Assembly (NCBI RefSeq): GCF_905220565.1 | Contig: NC_059406.1 | Span: 11,542,001-11,606,000 of the forward strand | Source of the DNA: Melitaea cinxia | Taxonomy: Eukaryota; Arthropoda; Insecta; Lepidoptera; Nymphalidae | Length of the DNA: 64,000 bases | Direction of reading: 5' to 3' | Shown here: positions 59,090 through 64,000 of the stretch, piece by piece | Layout: each line of letters opens with the position of its first letter | Position numbering within the stretch: position 1 is the first letter of the stretch | The notes under the pieces: generated by a model | Databases searched by the model: none | Told to the model about the DNA's origin: nothing | What the model saw: only the letters and a program-made list of their open reading frames with translations | Position numbers and translations under genes: made by a program

Positions 59090-59857
59090 CATATAATTTA
59101 TGAAGGCCATTAAAATAACTTGTCGAGGCGACACGATTTAATCTCAATGGGATTAATTTCTATGTGTATCATATCCAATTAAAATTAATTCCATCCATAA
59201 CTTCTTAAAGTAATTCATGAATAAAAAATTACACAGGTATATACATATATATATTGATAACCATTTATATTTATATATATATACAAGGGACGTCTGAATC
59301 AATTGTCATGAATCGTTAAAGATGTTTCCATAGATACTTGAACGTAGAGAGAGAGAACGTATTAATGAGTGGTGATGTCTATTTATATCGCCATAGATAT
59401 ATATACCTAAAAGTATGTAAAATCTATTTATTTATTTATTTATATACACTTTCGCACACAAATCTCCTCCAGGCAACCTTTGGGCAGAGGACTAAATAAG
59501 GAGTGTGGGATGGGGCGCAAAAATGTTATGTAACATACAAATGAAGATATACATACATACACATACATACAGATATACTCATATACATACACATATATGT
59601 ATACACATATATATACACATACATATACATACACAAATATATATAATATATCTATGAAAAACTATTCCCCAAAATACTAAGAGCAAGTGTCTAGAAGTAA
59701 GCGTTGACAGCTATCGTCAAATACATCCAACTAACTTATCCGGTGTATTTCGTACCGCCATTTTATTGAGAATAAATTAATCTTATTTTTAAATTTCTTT
59801 TATACAAACGTTGCCCTGGTAATAACGAACATAAATAAATTAAAGAAAACAACGTTT
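58346..59857. other. GPCR intron with AT and ACAT microsatellites
   Basis: (AT)n at about 59066-59089, TTTA repeats at about 59425-59444, and a long ACAT/ATAC-rich tract at about 59545-59650. The Tyr/Val-rich minus-strand frame over the last is low-complexity. Nothing else recognised. Confidence 0.5.
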
Positions 59858-60318
59858 AAAAAACAAGCTTTTATTTTAAATGCGTTAGCGTTATCAACAC
59901 AAAACGTCATTACACAATGTATATGACATAAAATCGAAGAAAAGTGGAGAAAGTCGCGATAATCCAGTACTTTATTTACTCAGTTTGAAAATTATAAAAA
60001 TTAAATCAATTAGATTAACTTATTTAATTAACGAATTTATGTACATCTGTAAATTTTTCGTCAAGCTTTTAAATAATGGACAAGTAATGACGTAGGTATA
60101 TGTTGATAGACACCACAGAGTTTGACACGGTCGTAAGAGACGCCATGGACAGAGACCGGTGGAGGCAAATCACCCGCTCCAGATGTAAACCTGGAGCTGA
60201 CCAAGATCCTCAGACATGAGGGACCGACAAGAGAGGAGAGGATATGTTGATAGTAAAAGTTTTAAAGGAAAAGTTTATTTTAATCTTTTAACGCATTTAA
60301 AATAAAAGCTTGTTTTTT
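59858..60318. mobile_element. Candidate non-autonomous element with 30-bp inverted ends
   Basis: 59858-59887 (AAAAAACAAGCTTTTATTTT, then AAATGCGTTA) is the exact reverse complement of 60289-60318. About 400 bp of non-coding sequence lies between, itself interrupted by the nested insertion at 60110-60241; without that and its duplication the element would be about 317 bp. A target duplication could not be settled because both ends run into A/T homopolymers. Confidence 0.6.
60110..60241 (+). mobile_element. 5'-truncated LINE insertion with 12-bp target duplication
   Basis: The 132-bp insert encodes DTVVRDAMDRDRWRQITRSR, CKPGADQDPQT and TGA in one frame, resembling the extreme C-terminus of a LINE ORF2 (RDxMDRxRWRxxTR). 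A short GA-rich 3' end follows. Perfect 12-bp duplications ATATGTTGATAG flank it (60098-60109 and 60242-60253). Confidence 0.8.
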
Positions 60319-60864
60319 TTTCATTCATTTTTTACTTTTTAGTTATCGCTGAATAGGTTTCTGAGTTTGGTATTCTCATCAAACCGTTTCATTTGATACC
60401 CGTAATGTAAGAAAACATACATATGTAAAAACTTAGAGTGCCACATTGGATTTAGAGCAGCGCCACATTATCAAGACAAAATCTGTATGAAGCATACAAA
60501 TCTATTTCATGTGCAGGGATCGCATCCGTGACGAAGATTTAGACGATATATGGCATGTTTATTGAAGACGGTGGTAATTATTAAATGTCGTGTAACGCCT
60601 TATATGTTTTTTCGTTTGGCTCCTGTTCCTATTTTTTAATAACTACTAGCAACGGGAGCGAAACCGTGCTTTTAATGTAGTATTTTACGTAATCGGTACT
60701 TTATTAATATTTTAATAGTTTGATTTTCTGGAAGAAATGGCTAATTAACTATACGTCCATATTACTATACCAATCTTAAAACTTTGTCTAATGATGTATT
60801 TGTAGTGTACAAAACTGTTTAAATAAATAAATATACTGACAAATTATTACATAGTTACACTCAC
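60319..60864. other. GPCR intron, nothing recognised
   Basis: A TE-end scrap GGGAGCGAAACCGTGC is at about 60654. Otherwise AT-rich. Confidence 0.4.
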
Positions 60865-61069
60865 CTGAAATTTCCTTAGAGTTTGTATGTATTTCACAAA
60901 AGATACACACGTAGCAAAAAGTTATGACTATTAAAGGAAAGAAGTACATAGCGAATAAGCACATCACGTTGTACGCCAGTTCTTGATGTTGATTCGAGAA
61001 GGCATCGAAGGATACGCACTGCTGGAAATCCGGGACCGTTGGATGATGCATGACGCGAAAAACTAGAGC
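60865..61069 (-). CDS. AKH/ACP-type neuropeptide GPCR, ECL2-TM5 exon
   Basis: The acceptor TTTCTTGTTTTAG ends at 61070; the donor GTGAGT begins at 60864. In phase 0 it encodes ALVFRVMHHPTVPDFQQCVS, FDAFSNQHQELAYNVMCLFA, MYFFPLIVITFCYVCIFCEI and HTNSKEIS, plus one base. FRVxxHPxVPxFxQCVSF is the ECL2 signature of the AKH/ACP/corazonin branch of the GnRH receptor superfamily, with the Cys that normally bridges to TM3. ELAYNVMCLFAMYFFPLIVITFCYVCIF is TM5 with its conserved Pro. Such receptors bind a short amidated neuropeptide and couple mainly to Gq/Gs. Earlier exons (TM1 to TM4) are not in this window. An ACP or AKH receptor is the best guess; a corazonin receptor is possible. Confidence 0.92.
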
Positions 61070-63084
61070 CTAAAACAAGAAATATAAAAGTTATTTTGCT
61101 TTATCCTAAAACATTACCTTATAAGTGTTTGTTGAATAGACCTAGCTTAGCGACCTTTTAAAACAACTCAATATATAATAATAAGAAATTTTAGAATATG
61201 ACGTAGCAGGTTGACTGCTGAAAACTTTTTATAGCAAAACTAAGCAGTTATAAAATTATGATTCAAGTACTTATTAAATCTATTAAGTGAATTGCAAAAC
61301 AACCTTACTTTGATATCTGTATCCAAAAGATCGAACACCGGAAAATTATTTTTATATATGAAGAAGTCAACGATTTAATATATAATTCATTTCAAAGATT
61401 TGCGTCAAATATTTTTACCAGAGATTAGTAACCTATTCTTGCCGCTTCCTTGCGGCTTGTAAAAGGTTTCATTTAAATTTGCATTATTAAAATATGTAAA
61501 TAATATCCTTAGCGAGATTCTAATTTTTCAAATTCTTTGTTGTTCGAAAATTAAATGACGCTTCATCTTTTTCATAATTCTGATCTATCCTTGTGGGAAT
61601 CTTAAGCATTTCTTTTTTTATCGTTAAGCTTATTGATTATTACTTATTATTAAAAACACCATCATCATCATAATCTTCGGACACAAATTTCTTACATGGT
61701 TCTTCATTTTTCATTTTGATACGTAACTTAGCTGTTATCTGCTGTATTACCTTTATTGCCTTTATTAAAAATTAAATTTTGAACTAAATCGCGTTAAGTA
61801 AATACAAAATCCGATCTTATTAATACGTAATTAAAATAGTATATATATATTTTTTTATTTTTGCTGTATACATATATAACTACTAGGGAACTGACCTTTG
61901 AGATATTTTTAGTTTTCTATCTCAATTATTTATTGAAGTACACTACACTTTTATAAAAATAAATAATAATAAAACGCTTAAAGTACTCTCCTAATTGTAG
62001 ACAAATACAGCATAAAACAGGTTTTTAATGTAAATTAAAATTTAACGTATTTTAAAGCTGTTTAATGCATAAAATAATTTAGAGATTTACAACATGAAAG
62101 TTAATCCTGCGTTCACTGATATTGTTTACAATAAGTTTTAATTGGAAAATTATTTATTACACTGCTGCTCGCAACTATATTAACTCTGTTAATTAAATTT
62201 ATTTCATCATTGAAAATATATTGCCTAAACCTTCTTATAGTAAACCAAAAAAATAATTAGTTTTAATAGTAAAATACTGCTATAAATCGGTTTGTCAAAA
62301 CAATAATACATAGCACAAAAATATAAATGCCGAAATTAATATACTAACATAATTACCAAACGACTGCAGTTGGTATTAAATAAATTGAAGTAATCTTTTA
62401 AATTTAATTTAAAAAAATCTATGTATTTACAAAAAAAAAAAGACACTGCCATGTTCGCCAGGTTATCTAGTTATTTCTCTTCGAAAAAAATATTACATTC
62501 CTAGTAATACTGCTTCAAGGATTACTGTTTTGATGTATCACAAAGTGGTAAACTCATTCCACCACATTTGTTACGCGAAGTTAGTCTGGCTTTTGAATTT
62601 TGGTCATGGTTTTGAATGTGCTATACATACAAATTGTCCCGAGAAACAGTCTTAATAATCCTGCAAACCGCACACTAATACACTTAAAAGTTTTAAAAGC
62701 AAATCACAACTGTATATCATTAGAGTCATTGTTTTTAGCATTTGTTAGTTAATTAAATCATTTGTATTAATATTCTTAAATAATATGTATTAAATTGAAT
62801 AAGATTTTTTTTTTCTGAGTTACTTATCATTAATATCTTTATTGTAAATATTTAGGTAACTGAACCGTACCCACAACAAAAGGCGTTGATATGATTTCAA
62901 TAATCCACCTTCTTTATTTCAAAATCAAATTGAAATTTTTATGCCAAACCCATATGGTTTGTGTTAGTTACGAACAAAATCGGTTGAATCTTTTTTTTAC
63001 TTAATGAATATTTCGCAGCACATTCATAACTAAACGTAAACCAAAAAATATACGTGTATTTTTTGTCTGTTTGTGTTCTTTTTA
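61070..63084. other. GPCR intron (upstream exons lie beyond the window)
   Basis: I searched the minus strand for a TM1-TM4 exon with a phase-0 donor and found none. AT-rich, no shared repeats recognised. Confidence 0.5.
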
Positions 63085-63145
63085 ATACCTAATGGTATAA
63101 AACAAGCCTGCGATCCTCCTGATGATAAGCGATTACCGCGATAAC
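63085..63145 (-). repeat. R2 fragment, reversed
   Basis: CCTGATGATAAGCGATTACCG corresponds to the reversed R2 3' region. Confidence 0.45.
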
Positions 63146-63227
63146 TATTTTTCGTCTACTTACGTTGTATTCCTTGTCGAAGTGATTGAAGTCGGTTTTT
63201 TTTAGTTTGCGAACAAACACAATTATC
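63146..63227 (+). repeat. R1 3' end fragment
   Basis: CTACTTACGTTGTATTCC...GATTGAAGTCGGTTTTTTTT and the terminal palindrome with one change (GTTTGCGAACAAAC). Confidence 0.7.
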
Positions 63228-63257
63228 ATATATTACCAAAAAATCGCTTTGTAATTA

Positions 63258-63340
63258 CGGCAGTAAGGAATATAGCCACCTCCTCTCTTCCCGTGGGAGT
63301 CGTAAGAGGCGACTAAAGGATAACAAAGTTCTACTCCGCT
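63258..63340 (+). repeat. R3 5' fragment
   Basis: ATATAGCCACCTCCTCTCTTC through GGCGACTAAAGGATAACAAA matches the first 80 bp of R3. It is cut where the tRNA-bearing unit begins. Confidence 0.7.
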
Positions 63341-63503
63341 TTCGCTTAAACCGAAAATTAAAAATTATCATATCGAAAATTTCGCTCGAGCGGGTGCATC
63401 GTTCCATAGCTTAATTGGCTAGAGCGCCGACACGGTAAGTCGGAGACGCGGGTTCGAACCCCGCTGGAGCGGTCAATTTTTGATATGATATTCAAAATGT
63501 TTA
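63341..63503 (+). repeat. tRNA-cored unit, copy 1 of 2
   Basis: This 163-bp unit is repeated without change at 63651-63813. Inverted arms flank the tRNA-like gene: 63366-63394 (TATCATATCGAAAATT...GCTCGAGCGGG) pairs with 63460-63490, so the left arm looks like an inverted copy of the tRNA 3' end plus its trailer. Confidence 0.9.
63400..63472 (+). tRNA. tRNA-like gene, copy 1 (loop reads GGU; Thr-like)
   Basis: A full cloverleaf can be drawn: acceptor CGTTCCA/TGGAGCG (one G-U pair), D stem GCTT/GAGC, anticodon stem CCGAC/GTCGG, T arm GCGGG-TTCGAAC-CCCGC, and discriminator G. Both pol III promoter boxes match consensus (A box TAGCTTAATTGG; B box GGTTCGAACCC), and a T5 terminator follows within a few bases. 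The anticodon loop is ACGGTAA, giving GGU (Thr) at 63434-63436, but position 33 is C instead of the near-universal U. It is either an unusual tRNA gene or a tRNA-derived element. Confidence 0.75.
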
Positions 63504-63650
63504 GAATTCCTAATGTGGGTAACACAAAAATAAAAATCTTAGATATTAAAAATAGCACGGTGTCGTCTCCTGTCAAAGATTTTCATTGTAATATGAAACT
63601 TTGAATAGTTACGGGTTTCTGTAAAGAGCTCACTATAGACGGCGCCACGG
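63504..63650. other. Spacer between the tRNA-cored units
   Basis: 147 bp of unique sequence, not shared by the right flank of copy 2. Confidence 0.6.
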
Positions 63651-63813
63651 TTCGCTTAAACCGAAAATTAAAAATTATCATATCGAAAATTTCGCTCGAG
63701 CGGGTGCATCGTTCCATAGCTTAATTGGCTAGAGCGCCGACACGGTAAGTCGGAGACGCGGGTTCGAACCCCGCTGGAGCGGTCAATTTTTGATATGATA
63801 TTCAAAATGTTTA
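63651..63813 (+). repeat. tRNA-cored unit, copy 2 of 2
   Basis: Identical over all 163 bp to 63341-63503, with flanks that diverge at once on both sides. Confidence 0.9.
63710..63782 (+). tRNA. tRNA-like gene, copy 2
   Basis: Identical to the copy at 63400-63472, including the GGU/C33 anticodon loop, promoter boxes and the downstream T5. Confidence 0.75.
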
Positions 63814-63884
63814 AACCTAAGTAATTTTATTTAATTTTTCTAATATCTTTTCTTATACGCATACATTAACATTTCACGAAGCAT

Positions 63885-64000
63885 AGCACAACAGAAAATA
63901 ATATATCTTACCCAAAATCTAGAGTAGCCCGTCCAGGGAAACACCCTACAGAAGAACAAGCTTACAGAAGATCACAAGCAAAAATAATACATATGAAGTA
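63885..64000 (+). repeat. R2 SINE-like element, runs off the window
   Basis: GAGTAGCCCGTCCAGGGAAA and CTTACAGAAGATCACAAGC match the R2 5' part. The remainder is beyond position 64000. Confidence 0.65.

Noticed and set aside
60788..61051. Start at Met 61051 and the C-terminal extension past 60865 for the receptor fragment
   Set aside because: The exon opens at the acceptor (61069), six codons before that Met. Residues after KEIS are intron read-through beyond a consensus GTGAGT donor.
61070..64000. Upstream GPCR exons (TM1-TM4)
   Set aside because: No minus-strand frame with a DRY-type motif or a suitable phase-0 donor was found. These exons must be outside the window.

Overview
This is nuclear DNA from a moth or butterfly (Lepidoptera). 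It is strongly AT-rich. Coding sequence occurs as short exons bounded by GT...AG sites and separated by introns of several kilobases. The non-coding part is packed with repeat types familiar from lepidopteran genomes: tRNA-derived SINEs, LINE 3' ends, mariner relatives, and small dispersed elements with recurrent ends. There are no bacterial-style operons, ribosome binding sites or CRISPR arrays. Most open frames longer than 60 codons are chance frames or lie inside repeats.

Two host genes are supported, arranged tail to tail. Gene 1 (+ strand, four exons at 10751-10887, 17721-17898, 30873-30965 and 31550-31663) encodes a Costars-domain protein of the actin-binding Rho-activating protein (ABRA/STARS) family. 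Splice phases agree at every junction and 173 residues are visible to the natural stop; the initiator Met lies in an exon I could not place. Gene 2 (- strand, exons at 61069-60865, 55999-55846, 49176-48989, 47682-47618 and 44290-44114) encodes the C-terminal 262 residues of a rhodopsin-class GPCR of the adipokinetic hormone / ACP / corazonin / GnRH receptor superfamily. It runs from the end of TM4 through TM7 and the cytoplasmic tail; TM1-TM4 lie beyond the right edge. About 12 kb of repeat-rich DNA separates the two stop codons, and each gene has a plausible AATAAA signal.

The largest GPCR intron in the right third carries a complete mariner element (57055-58345) with an intact 349-codon transposase and matching terminal repeats, antisense to the receptor. 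A much older Tc1/mariner-type transposase relic sits at 1960-2325. The right edge (63085-64000) is a dense patchwork containing two identical 163-bp units 310 bp apart. Each holds a complete tRNA-like gene enclosed by inverted arms.

The remaining sequence is intron or intergenic. It holds six recurring repeat families (called R1-R6 below), a new-looking 308-bp MITE, a 282-bp-period tandem array, a 102-bp triplicate, a cluster of nearly perfect palindromes at 52.8-53.1 kb, and several microsatellites. I found no convincing multi-gene novel system. The most unusual items are the tRNA-cored fold-back units, the 72-nt perfect palindrome, and the DPxxY variant in the receptor.
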